Below are positions 37,600 through 50,000 of a stretch of DNA of 64,000 nucleotides, piece after piece. Source of the DNA: Stichopus chloronotus (taxonomy: Eukaryota > Echinodermata > Holothuroidea > Aspidochirotida > Stichopodidae); contig SFZH01000008.1 of NCBI GenBank assembly GCA_021234535.1, positions 2,418,001-2,482,000 of the forward strand, written 5' to 3'. A program made the position numbers and the translations under genes. The notes below the pieces were generated by a model. It made no database searches, had not been told where the DNA came from, and saw only the letters and a list, made by a program, of their open reading frames with translations. How positions within the stretch are numbered: the stretch's first letter is position 1; every line of letters starts with the position of its first letter.

Positions 37600-38110
37600 C
37601 TTATAGGTATATGTGCGACGTCGTCGATTCGTTGTAATTTACTACTGATGTTCATACGATTGGTTTTGGGATATTAAAAATAAAAACCATGACGGATACG
37701 GCAGGACATGTAGGAATCTAGAAGTCTATTTCGTCCAACCTGTTGCTCGTCTATTTTAGTAACGTACTCGCCTCTACACATCCGCGCTCTATATACTTCA
37801 ACACAGCCTTCCCCGTTAAGTACGTGTTACAACCTATTTCGCACTCTGCCTCGCCTGTATAAACTTAAGGAAGTTCCTTTACATACGATCGTTTTCCTGT
37901 ATTGTACCGTACCCTTAACAAAACTCGCTAAAGGGCTCTGCATTAAAACATGGCATTACGTCACGCCCGACCGACCAGAAGAGGAATAGATAACGACGGT
38001 TCGACAGTTTTACAAAGGTTTCTATTGGCCGTCGGTGTGACGTCATACGGCGTCGCGCCAATGCATGCAATTGAGCTGAATAGTCGATCTCCCGCGCCAG
38101 TTGGCTTTTC
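37600..38110. promoter_or_regulatory. CpG-rich block with a CRE, possible promoter
   Basis: CpG dinucleotides are much denser here than around it, and a full TGACGTCA lies at 38038-38045. It sits between two genes that point away from each other. No TATA box or transcript evidence can be tied to it; promoter function is inference. Confidence 0.25.
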
Positions 38111-40940
38111 GTCTAAAGTTCAATTGAAAGCTCAGTCGGTATTTACAGCACATGCGATCGTAACACTTTATGTGTGTGCTTGTATATATAATGGGGGGAT
38201 GGACACGGTCGGTATCTTCAATTCATTTACTTTTATGGGAACTGTGTACACAAAGATAAGTGTGTAAGCCGGCAAGTGGGTTGAGTTTTTTTTATTTGTC
38301 CATATTCAGTAGGTATTCAGTGACTTGCTATAAATATATATCTCATGTAAATTGTCTCTTACGAAAGGGTTACAAAATGTAAAGAAAAAAATTAAAAAAG
38401 GGAATAGAATGCCACCGACCAACTCAGAGCCCACCTGTAAATGTGTACGCAACAACGTACAGAATAACTCACACGTGCGATTTTCATGTAGATGAGCTGC
38501 GTTCATTAATTATTATAGAGGTAATTGCGGGCATGTGAGTCTAAAGGCTAAGCGCATTGTAGGTCCCCTTCCCCCGTTGGAATCAGCTTTTTTATGGGAG
38601 CAACATCGCGAGGTATATACACTATGCAAACCTTTCTTACATAGCATGGATGGTTGTTGACACAAAGTACGGTTCAAGCTACCAGTGCTACACGGTAACT
38701 GCCAGTCATGTGTCTATTGTGAAAAATATCAAGCAGGCCAGTCGGCAATCGATTTTCTTCATTGAAGTGAAGCCCTTTTGGAATCCTATAGAGCTCTGCA
38801 CTGTGTTATATAATGGAATGCACTGGAATTCCCTGAACGGGCACATGCGTCAGTGGTGGCTAACCTTTTTTAGATGGGGGGGGGGGGCAGCACTGCATCC
38901 TTCTTTGAGCTTCGCGGCCGGCAGCACAGGCTAACATAATTCAAATGAACTACAGTACCTTAGAGCTCAGCAGAGCCGTATATCTCTATATATTGCTCTG
39001 GAGCTCAGTAGAGTACCTTTATAGAGCTCAGTTTACAAGCCCGCCCTCTATAACCATTCTCTTTAATAATGTTTGTTAACAGACACTAAAAAGAAAAAGA
39101 AAAATCAAGTGTAAAAAAATAAAAATCGAGTGTGCATGGAGGTGGATAAGAGAATTGAAAAGTTCACATGAGTTGCGATAGCGATATTAAATTGACTAAT
39201 GTATTGTGGAAAAAAAAAATTGCAAAGGATAAACGTGTAACGCCTAGACTATCGGTGTGGGATGCCACCATCAAATGGAATGCAATTTATTTCTTACTTA
39301 TTCTTACTTATTATTTGCCGAAAACAATTCTTGTCCTATCTTTGGTTGGGCAATGGCTCAGTTGCCCACCGCCCCCTCCCCCCAACCTGTCAGTGTTCAG
39401 CAATTGCCATGTGGCTGTACCCCTTCGAAAGTCTCAGGGCAAATTTAACTCAAAATGCAAAAATGTTGACAAATGTAGCATAGAAAAGTTGAATTGTCCC
39501 AGCTTGTGGACAATTTCCATTGGTCTAGGGGATATTGGAGGATAACTAGTAAACATTTAGCCTGGTGACTTGTAGTTATACTTTTTTTTTCAAAAGCATT
39601 CTCGACATTGCACCGTCCACTAGGGGTCTGGCAACCCCGTGGTGCAAATTTCAGTTGGGAACCCGTTCAAACCGAGTTGAATAGGATCCTAACTGGGTTT
39701 CAATATGGAATTTGGGCAATTTCAACTGGGTTTTAACTGGGTTTTTGCAACTGGATATTTCAACCATACGCACTGTTAACTTCTCCTGAAAATTCTCACC
39801 CGACAACCTTGAACCAAATTTGCAGAGCTACAGTACTCCAGGGTACAACTGGTTGCATTTAAAAAAAATATCCCCTTTGTCACCCCATGTCCCAACATAT
39901 TCTACCATTATCCTAAAATCACAGCGATTTGAAAACTTAATTTAGTTTGACATGAATCTTTAAACAGTTTTATATCTTCTTATATTGAATTAGTATTCCA
40001 AGTTGGGTATCTTGTCTCCATTGTATAAAGTTTTAGTAACATCCAAGAACACTATGTATGAGTGACTAAGTTACCAACAACTGTGTGTACAAGATTGCAC
40101 TACTTGGACGGACCTTGCTGACAGAGCATACCCTACTTTGAGCATTCTGATTGGTGCATGATATATGCTCTGAGTTGAGTTATATGATCAATGGCTAATT
40201 TGTGCTAGTTTATATCATTGTTTCTTAGATTTAGTGGTGTAAATATTCTCCCATTTGCTGAGAATGGAGTCAAATTGTGAGTCCCCATGTAAAGCTATAA
40301 AATCTTTTGAAAATCCTCTGTCTCAATCTATTTAATGCCTCTGTTTTACAAAATATATGGTACATATTGGATGCTGTAGTTCTGATGTAAATATGTGTGC
40401 CAGTTCATATATTTTGTTTTAAATTTCAATGGTATATATGTTCTCCCATGTACTCAAAAATAAATCAACTGTTGCCTTCATGTGAATAACAATTTCTTTG
40501 ATGAACTCCCGGTTTGTACCTCATCTTGTGCCTCCTTTTTGTACACTTAAATTAAAGGGCGCCATCTAACCAAAACTTGTGCTGTGAAACTACCAATTTT
40601 TCGTTTTTTCGTTTGAGCACGACAAGTACAAAAGACAGAGTGTGGAAAACTTTGTCACGGCACACGTTGTGCCTTAACGGTAGAGATATTGGTAACTGTG
40701 AACACCCAGTTGTTGTTTAGAATTTCATGGTGTAAAAGTTACCTTGCTCTCAAATGGTTTAAACTTATTTCTTTCCATACGTCACCTGTCACATGGAATC
40801 CTGACCGACCCTGGATGTGTAACTTTTAGTTTTGTACGTCCTTCCCCACTATATTTACGGATAGTATGGCTAGTAATTACACTACAGCCTGGTTCCGTAC
40901 GTATTTATTTGAGTCTGTGGCTGGTTCCAAGGTTGGAACG

Positions 40941-41085
40941 ATGGCATTCATGTGGTTCATAATTTTATCCTGTGTCTTCATACATTGCAACGCTAAACTG
41001 TTCGAAACTAGCAAAACGACAATCATAATCCCGTTAGATTCAGATTTTGATACGTTTCAATGGCGTGTTCGTAACGCAAATCGTA
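40941..41085 (+). CDS. MANBA: MANBA exon 1 (signal peptide)
   Basis: Encodes the signal peptide and the mature N-terminus up to [13 protein letters not shown]. Donor GTAAGT at 41086, phase 1. The W-x-V-R-N-A-N pattern matches the start of mature beta-mannosidases. An upstream in-frame ATG at 40866 is possible. Confidence 0.85.
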
Positions 41086-44000
41086 GTAAGTGTTACTTTT
41101 GCAATATCATTTTTAATGTTGCTTCATAGGCTAGAGGTTACTTCTTATAACTTATCGTTAGGCGCAAATTAGGTATAGTACTGTAGAGAAGGCTATGTTC
41201 GTTTCATAGAAATATATGAACCTATGGGAGTGTGGGTAGGACCCACGGTTACAGTTTATTTATTTATTATTTATTTATTTATTTAACATTGACATGAGGG
41301 TGGACAACTCGGTTAGCTCACAAAAGGCTAATCTTACCCGAGGCCCTCGTAAAAATTAAAAAGGAATAAGTAAGACTAGGAAATAAAAAGACATTTACAG
41401 TATACAAGTAGATAAAAATATTAAAAGAGATTTACTGATTAGTAAAGGTAGCAAAAGGGAAAATAACACAGGTATACATAAAGCAGAGAAAGAAAAAGAA
41501 AAAAATAAAAGGGATAAAAGGAAGACGGAAGAGGGATAAACAGAAGAGATAAACGGAAGGGACAAACGGAAGAGGGATAAACAGTTGGACTTATGCTCAG
41601 CTGATCTAGCCTACAGTAGGCTAAATGAGAGGAGGGGACACTTACACACTTTGCCCCCCCCCCCCTTCAATTTTTTCAACGTTAAATGAAAGGAAAAAAT
41701 ACGTGCTTAGTGAAGTAACCTAATCTGTAAGTTGTGCACTAGTCTAAAAAGGTTAAGCAAGTTTAGCTGAAATTAAACACACCAGAGTCTGGGAAGTGCC
41801 ATTTCCTGCAATCTGTGAGGTCTTTTTTTCAAAAAATTTTGGCACGGTATGTGCTAACCACTGGCGGCACTCTGGTGGTGTTTATGTAGAGAAAATATCC
41901 ATATAGTGGAGTCATTACTGTTTCCCCCATGTCAACCTTTTGCTCATAGTCAGAGTCTGCTTACACTAGTTATGGACAGGTATGTTCAGCCCTAATATAT
42001 TCCAAGTGCTCCAGAAATAAATGAAAGAGAATTCATAATATACTAATATGATTCGTGTATTATCTCACTCCATCTGATGTGTAGTATTTATTATCTTTCC
42101 CAAGTCGATGTTTTTCCTCATCATTGCAAAATTGCAGACATCAGATCCCAATTCAAAGACTAGGTACAGGTACATGCAGCTTAGAACCAGGGTTAGGGGA
42201 TTACCTCTGCATGTAATCCATTATGATTGCAAGTACTTCAAATTTTCTGACTATGATTGCATGTGATCACGATTACAGTTGAAATAAAAGTTATCGATTA
42301 CAATTACATTGTAATGTAATTATGATTGCACTCATGATTACATTTTTGTTTTATCTTCTTTTGCATATCTGTAAGCATATCACTAGACAATAATTAAATG
42401 ATACAAAGAGAAGAAGTGGTATATACAGTACAGAACACCATAAAGATGCATAATATTACAAACAACATATTAATAACACACATATACTGTACCATACAAA
42501 TACCAACAAGGCACCAATTGTACAGATAATTGCTTCAAGGATTCTTCTCTAGGCTCATGCTCCTGTGTGTGCAAGGACCATTAGAAATGAGTGCTATAAT
42601 TCGGTAGCTGTACATAGCACGCAGGAACTGGAAGAATAGTGGTATAGTCGGATAAAGTCTTGAGCGTAGGCAAAAAACTTCATGTGTTAACAGTGAATTT
42701 CATTGGTCAAAAAAAAGCCATCATTTTTCTGAATGAAAAGTGTGTTCATTTTTTCAATTTTTCCTTACAATGCACACACTCTGCCCACAGGATCAGCCAG
42801 ATTCATCAATATTAATAGTTGAGCCCATGTTCTATGATGATGTTAACATAGCTCCGCCCTGAGGTGGATCACAAAAGTCAAAGAGTTGAAGCATTTTTGA
42901 CTGCATGCCCTATATATGTTAGAGGCCTTCATAAAAAAAAAATTGATGAATTTACTTTTACTTTTTCTTGTGGACCTGCTCATGCTTTTGGTGAAACAGA
43001 AAGTTGATTTGGAGAAGATTAGAGGTTATACAGGATTATTACTTGCATCAGTTTATGTTATTTACAACCAGGGTGGATAATGTAGTCCTACTTCATCTTC
43101 TCTGATGTATTGAAGTTTGTGCAAGTTGTTTCTGCTGTAAAAGAGATCTAGGGCTTTACATGGACTCATTCTTTCAACCCTCAGAACAATATGGCAGTTG
43201 ATTAGAGGAGGTAATAGGGTTTGTAATAAGGGTGATGGTAATGAGTGAAACAAATTTCGTTAGGATTGTGGTTTAGAGTTGTTGTGTGTGAATAGGCTTT
43301 GAAGTGCTTTGGACAATTCTTGAGAGATAGTAGTAGGTTCTGAGTGTCTCTCCCAAAGGGTCATAGATAAGTCCTGACGTAATATGTGTTTCCTAATAAT
43401 TGTCTTTTTATTAACTAAACTAACCTAAGACCTTTTAGTCTCTGTCTGAGGACTTAAATTCTTCTGACTTTTAAGTGTTGCTCTGTAATTTGCTTGCAGG
43501 CTTTGACTTGGTAGCTGCTGTTCCAGGCAGTGTTCACACCGCTCTGATGCACAATGCTGACATCGGGGACCCATATTACAGATTCAGAGATGTGGAATAC
43601 AGGTGGATCGCCTACGACAACTGGACTTTTTACAGAAACTTTTCATGTGAGTTTGTCTGATAGAGAGAATACCTGTTGAAGTTGATCTGTCCAAACATTT
43701 GAACAGAACTTGTCTCAGAAGATATTACTGTCTGCAATGCATAACCACAGGCTGGTTTACCTCCAGGAATAACTACAAGAAGTCTTTAGACCAGAAAGAA
43801 GGTTTTTAAAGGGAAACCATTGCACAGCCTTCCAAGTAGTCCTGATTTTTCAAATGTAGTTTTTCAAACAAGAAGACACCATTGAATTCGGTAATACGAT
43901 AGATTCATGTCTAAGAAAATATGAAGTTTTTATGGTTATACATTATATACTATATATTTAGTCACTCGCAAATCGCCTTGTTGTTGCAAAATTAAGTGAA

Positions 44001-47000
44001 TCGTGGCATCACACATGCATCTGTGCACGCAACGTAGTATCGCTGGTGCATGTGATATGTCATACAGTAATTTATTGTAGTCAACTTCCAACAATTTATG
44101 TCTCATTTATTGCTGTCACCAGTGACTGATGAGGCACTAACGAGAAATTCTCTCGTCCTGTCTGTTGCCGGATTGGACACCGTAGCGACCATCTCTGTCA
44201 ATGGAGTTCCTGTGGGGAAGTCAGACAACATGTTTTTGACTCACGAATGGAACATCAAACCTCTTGCTAAGGTGAGCCAGCCTTGTTGTCGTGTCTAGTT
44301 ATTTGCAAAGCTTATATTGAAATAAAAAATTGTTAAACCAGTTTGAACACTGAAATGAAGTAACAACTTTTCAAAGCCAGATTGTGTTTGTCATCTCTTG
44401 GTTATTAAGTGGATGCAACACAAATATTTGGACTGCAAGATTTCTGCACAAATAGAAAAAAAAATATAGTTGAGTGCAGTGGTTACACTGAATATTTTAA
44501 TATTTTGACATTTCCCATCCTGGCATTCATGCAGAGAACAAGTAAGGATGTTTAAATTCTTACAGAACCCCCTTCTTCCCCCCCCCCCCCCTTTACAAGA
44601 AAAAAAAATGTTGGCAGGTGAGCATTGTATTCTTTCATTCTGAAATGCCTGTTATTGACTTTTGGTTCTTGTTCTTACACTAGTTCTTGCCATTATGTGC
44701 TAGACATGGACTTCATAGTTTAGTTTAGAAGGAAGAATAAAATAAAAGATTTTTTTTCAGAAAAATCTTCACTTAGGAGCCAGTGAACCAAAAAATGGAA
44801 CAGATACACTATTACAGTGGTGGACCAGGAATCCCATAACTAGTTTTAAAATCCATCCAATACATTCTTTTTTGTAGTTACTCACTCCAGTTGCTACAAC
44901 AAGATTCTGCAGTAGAGAGTATCATATTTCTCTCTGTGGTTTCTATTGGTCCCGATAAGGAGGTACTACGAGGTTCTTCAAGGTGCTTTGAGAAACAACC
45001 TTGGTTCAGCTAATTGATTCCATGATTAGTACATTTAAATCATAGACTCTGCTTTTGGTAGCAGCTAGTACAATTTCTGTTTAATTCTAAAATTCTGTAT
45101 CTTGCCGAGATTTTTGATTCCTTGCTGAAGGCAGGCAAGGAGTCTATTCAGTGGTAATGGCATAAGTGTGTATTTTTGTGTGCGTGTTTGTGTGTGATGC
45201 CTTGGTTTGTAACAATATATCTCAAGAAGGGAAAGAAAGTTGCTTTAACTGGTGTCGGTAACTTTCCCAGCAGGTGTCAGTATGTACTGTTTAATGTACA
45301 TACTGAAACACCTGTGAACACATAGGGATTTTTCTCATTTAAGTTCCAAGGTATGAGTCTTTCTAAGCATCTGATGATTAACTGAAAAGAGCATGAATAT
45401 TTATAGCATAAGGAAAAGAAGTATTGAGTGCTATTGAATGTAATTGATTACATCAGCATATATGAATTTTAATAGCTTACAATCTGCATGCAGGCTGAGT
45501 CAGAATCCAAGCGGTAGTTTCTGGACGTTGTTATCATGAATGCGGTCAGAGCTGATACATGAATAATGCATGTCTGTTGTGAGGACCAGTGTGTCGGTAG
45601 CCCATTGTGGACCCCTGCTGTTTTTCATGTAGGTCAAAGGTCATGTGAGGTCACCAGAACTTGAAGTATGAAAACCTGTTAAGGAAGATATCATTTGGCT
45701 GTATCTCTAAATGTGTAACATAGGTAGCACTTGATGAGTGGAAGATCTCTGTCATTTTTTATGAAGGTCAAAAAGTAATGTGAAGTCAGGAGAGGTCATA
45801 TTTTGAAAACCTTGTAAACACGATATCTTAAAAAGGGAGGGTGCTTGGATAAAGTTAATGTGTAGGTTTGTCATCCGTAATTAGATAATCCTTTTTGTTC
45901 TTAATGGATATCCAAGGTCATTTGAGGTCACCAGAGGTGAAAGTATGAAAACCTAATAAGGTAGACATCTTCACAACTGAATTTTACTGGAACTTCAAAC
46001 TGGGAACACTGGTAGCATTTGATGAAGGTAATCTCTGTCATTTTTATGGAAGTCAAAGGTCATGTGAGGTCAGTAGATGTCATAGTTTGAAATTTTTTTG
46101 ACACACAATCTCAAGAATGGTAAGGTGTTTGAACTTCAAAATTGGTATGTATTGCCTTTTGGTTTTCATGCATATTGGCAAGAAATCACAGAATCATTTG
46201 ACATTCGTAGTTAAAATTGTCATTGACATAAGTAGTTAAAATTGTCTGCAAATCTGTTGCACTTACATTTTCCTTTTTCTTTCTCCTATGACAGAAAGGC
46301 CTGAACAATGTTTCCATTGCATTCACAGCAGCACCGACAGTCGCCCTAGACCTCTTTAATAAATATTCGTATGATGTGCCACCTGATTGCCCCCCTAAGG
46401 TCCAGAATGGTATCTGCCACATGAATTTTCTTAGGAAGGAACAGTGTTCATTTAGTTGGGACTGGGGGCCTGCCTTTGCCCCTCAAGGAGTTTGGTGAGA
46501 TTGTTAAGCTTGCATCATTATCATTATTTGTTATGAAGTTTGTTGAACATACTTGGTAAAACATCACTTCCATATAGTGAGCTTTTCTAAGAGCCGCACT
46601 TAGGTTTCCAAATTTATATTCAAGTCATCGCCAATGTTGTCATTTTTCCCAGTGAGTAGCATACTTCTCCACATCAATTCCTTATTGTTTCCAATGTAAG
46701 TTGAGAGGATTTTGTAGAATCAAATTAATTATACCCAGTTCAAATTAGTCATTTAATTATCTTGTCAATGTGAAGCCCACTCTGAGGTGATATTTCCCTC
46801 AATCCTTCCTATTTCAGGAAAAATCTGAGCATACAGGCATTTGATGCTGCGGTTATAAGCAATGTCCTAGCTGTGCCCTTGCCTTATGCAGGTTAGTATG
46901 TTGTCAGCACTCTTATTTGGTCGTTGTCACGTTACTGACAGGAGTAAAGTGAAATGTGAAATGATTTTAAAAGATTATTGTGTGTTAAGTAAAACCTCGG

Positions 47001-50000
47001 TGTCAGGTTTGTGGAGTGCAAACTAGAGAAATCAGGGTCGATGTGTCGGTTAGTTTTTGTTTTGCTAGTTTGACTGTTACTGATAATTTGAAAGCTGTTC
47101 TCTGTCAGTTTTGTTGCAAACAACACAATGAAAACCAATGCTATTTTTCCATAGATAAGTTGTCACAATCTTTAGTGATGTATTATACAATAGTTTCATT
47201 CTTATAGTGTGAGATGTGTTTCTTGAGATGCTCTTTGGTCTGCTCACCGCACTAGATATTGTAGCTACTTGAATTACCATTTGTGAAAACTTAATATAAA
47301 CCCTTCCTCTCACCCTTCCCTTGTAAAGTATCAACATAGATTTTATATTTTCCTTTTAATGCAAATTTTGCAAAAGGAGGCCTCGTTTTCATAATACTTG
47401 AAAAATTATTATTTCTTTTTAAAGCTGACCTCACTGTTTGTTTTGGTTTCAGACTTCTCGTCGTGGAAGTTGAACGTGACGGTATACTTCTCCGTGGGTA
47501 CCCTCCCAGCAAACTCTTCCACCTCCGGGAAGATCTCTGTGACATGTCCTTTTGTCATGGTGGAAGATGTCCCCATCACGTTGACAAGAGAGAAGCCGGT
47601 TTACAACATCATCCTCGATGGTATTAACCTCTCAGAGGTGACTCACTTACCTTGAGATGTTTTCACAAAGTCACTAAATGCTAATGATGGGCGCACTTAA
47701 GGACAACGAAAAAGTCAACCTTGGTATTGTGGTTCATATTCCAGCCAGGCTTCTAAAATGAATGCGGTGATTCATAGAATGGAGAATTTGATAAAAATAT
47801 GTCATCGTCTTTGTTATGAAATTAACGGTAACTCAAAACGGTTTCCACCAAAGCAGCAAAAAGTTGATTCCCCCTTTCTTAAGGGAAGGGAAGAACATCA
47901 GATCCCTTCTGCCTTGTACCTGCCTATATCTTGTGGGTGGGGTTTACCTCCTATGTTTCATCTTTACATGAGTTCCTCGTAGGGCTGAAAAGGAAAATTC
48001 CGTCTCCTCAAACTGAATTAGTATACTTCCCCTCTGCTAATTAATGAATGACACTTATTTTATTATGTGTGGTGTCATTTTTGTTGTTGGATTGCTTAAT
48101 TTTGCAGCATAACACCTTGCATAGGCAGTACCGATTTTAAGCAACATCACTGAACAATACTTTTAAGAGATATGAGAAGAGACTTTGCAAGATTTTCTTG
48201 ATTTTTCAAAAGAAAGAAGGAATGACTGCTTATTCCCATCAATGAGACTCATTTTATGTTAAGAAAATCAAGGCAGTGAATGAAAATGAAATATATCATC
48301 ATCAAAGAATATTGGCATCTTCAGTCAAGGCTTGAAAAGTCCTTCTTCAACTCTTTAAGAGAGAACGAAATATTTCACTGCTCTATGTTGCATTGTAATT
48401 GTGATCACAATATTTGATATCCCCCTCCTGTCCCCCCCCCTCCCTTTCCACAGTTGTAGTGGGTAAATTGGTAGGTAGGTGGACAGTTTGGTAGGTAGGT
48501 GAGTAGGTCAGTAGGGGAGATTTTGGCAGGTATATAGGTAGGTGGGTAGATGGCTAGGTAAGTAGGCAGGTAGATCAGAAGGTATCTGTTCGACAATGGA
48601 GAAATTGGAAAAGTATGTAAGATTTCCTCTCATATGGTAAGGAATCACCAAGTCTTTTGACTTTCTGGATAGTTGCTGCAAACCAAGTCAACACACTCAC
48701 ATGTAACTCCTGTAACCATCAGACATTGCTTTTTGCTCTAACTGTCCCGTTGTTTTAAAACAGGCATGTGCTCTATGTGTGCTGTAGGGGTCATTTGCAC
48801 CCCACGGCTCCCTCCATTTTTTACCTGTGAGTTACTCTTAGATTTGCCCTATGTGTGGTAAAATTCATGTTATTTTAACTTGGGTGTTATGTGTGTTTAA
48901 GATCCTGCCGGGAACAAATCTCTTATTTCAAACAATGGAACACACTCCACAGCACACTGCTGCATGCTGGTAGAAGCTCAAATGATATAGAATTGTGGGA
49001 GAGGTGGTCATGAAAGGGTCGCACATGCCTTTCTTTAAAAGGTGTAAGCCTTAGATGGAATAAAATTTGATACAAGCTAGCACCATGCACCCTCATTGTT
49101 AACACCACCTATACAGTACCTCCTAGGATATTGAATAGGAACACAGCCACACTAGTTGGAAAGTAAATGCAGCACCCTGTACTTCCACCATTGACACCAC
49201 CACACCAGTTGTATAGTAACCACATCAGCAGGTGCAGTGTTCACTTTCAGAGTTACCAGCTCTCAACAGTAGTATTATTACAAGAACAAGTCAATATTAA
49301 CACAAACATTTGATGTCCTTCTTTTTCAGGAGTATCTCTGGTGGCCTCATGGTTTCGGAAAACAAAACCTGTACCAAGTGAACATCACCTTCAGAAACTC
49401 TAATTTTGACACGCTTTCAAACAAATCAATCAAAGTCGGATTCAGAGCCGTGGAATTGGTGCAGGAGACGATACCGGAGAGTCCGGGTGAGCTTTAAGGA
49501 AAATTTGAGAAAATTGTGAAAATTTGAGAGAATCTTTGGACATTGCTTTGGATTAATTCTTCATTATTATATGAGAATGGGAAGGAAATGTAATAGAGGC
49601 AAATGATATGCTGACAATTGGCAGGAAAACTTATCCACCGATAATGTGGGTCATGCTCCATCTTAAATGTTCATTTTATTTCTCTTGTTAAACATTGCAA
49701 TTGTGGGGTACCATTTTTCTCTGACCTTATCAAAGAGCACAGTATTTTCTCAGAACATGCCCTATGAGTGAAAGACACTCTCTGATTTTGCATTGTTACT
49801 TCTTTCTCATGTGTATGAAACAGTTCTTTATCCCTCGTCTTTCACAAAATGCTATCTCCATTTTTGATATGCTTGACTAAATACACACAACTCATTCATG
49901 TCGCTTCTTTTCCCTGTTCTTTCAGGCTTTTCCTTCTACTTTAAGATAAATGGGAAACCAATTTTTATCAAGGGATCCAACTGGATCCCCGCTGATGCTT

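Larger units (their letters stand above)
32872..40940. other. Intergenic region between divergent SAMD11-type gene and MANBA
   Basis: No coding sequence recognised. Contains a tetranucleotide microsatellite (33.0 kb), a C-run with CA repeat (34.2 kb), the second copy of the 24-bp duplicated element (35844-35867), a CpG-rich block (37.6-38.1 kb) and short repeats at 39.6 kb. Noncoding 5' exons and promoters of both genes probably lie here or in adjacent introns. Confidence 0.5.

Noticed and set aside
37950..38267. 105-codon frame starting in a good ATG context within the CpG-rich block
   Set aside because: No homology, no clear splice donor, and the second half reads like noncoding sequence. 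It might mark a promoter rather than a gene.
40866..40940. Upstream in-frame ATG that would lengthen MANBA by 25 residues
   Set aside because: It puts a polar stretch before the hydrophobic core of the signal peptide; ATG 40941 has the better context.
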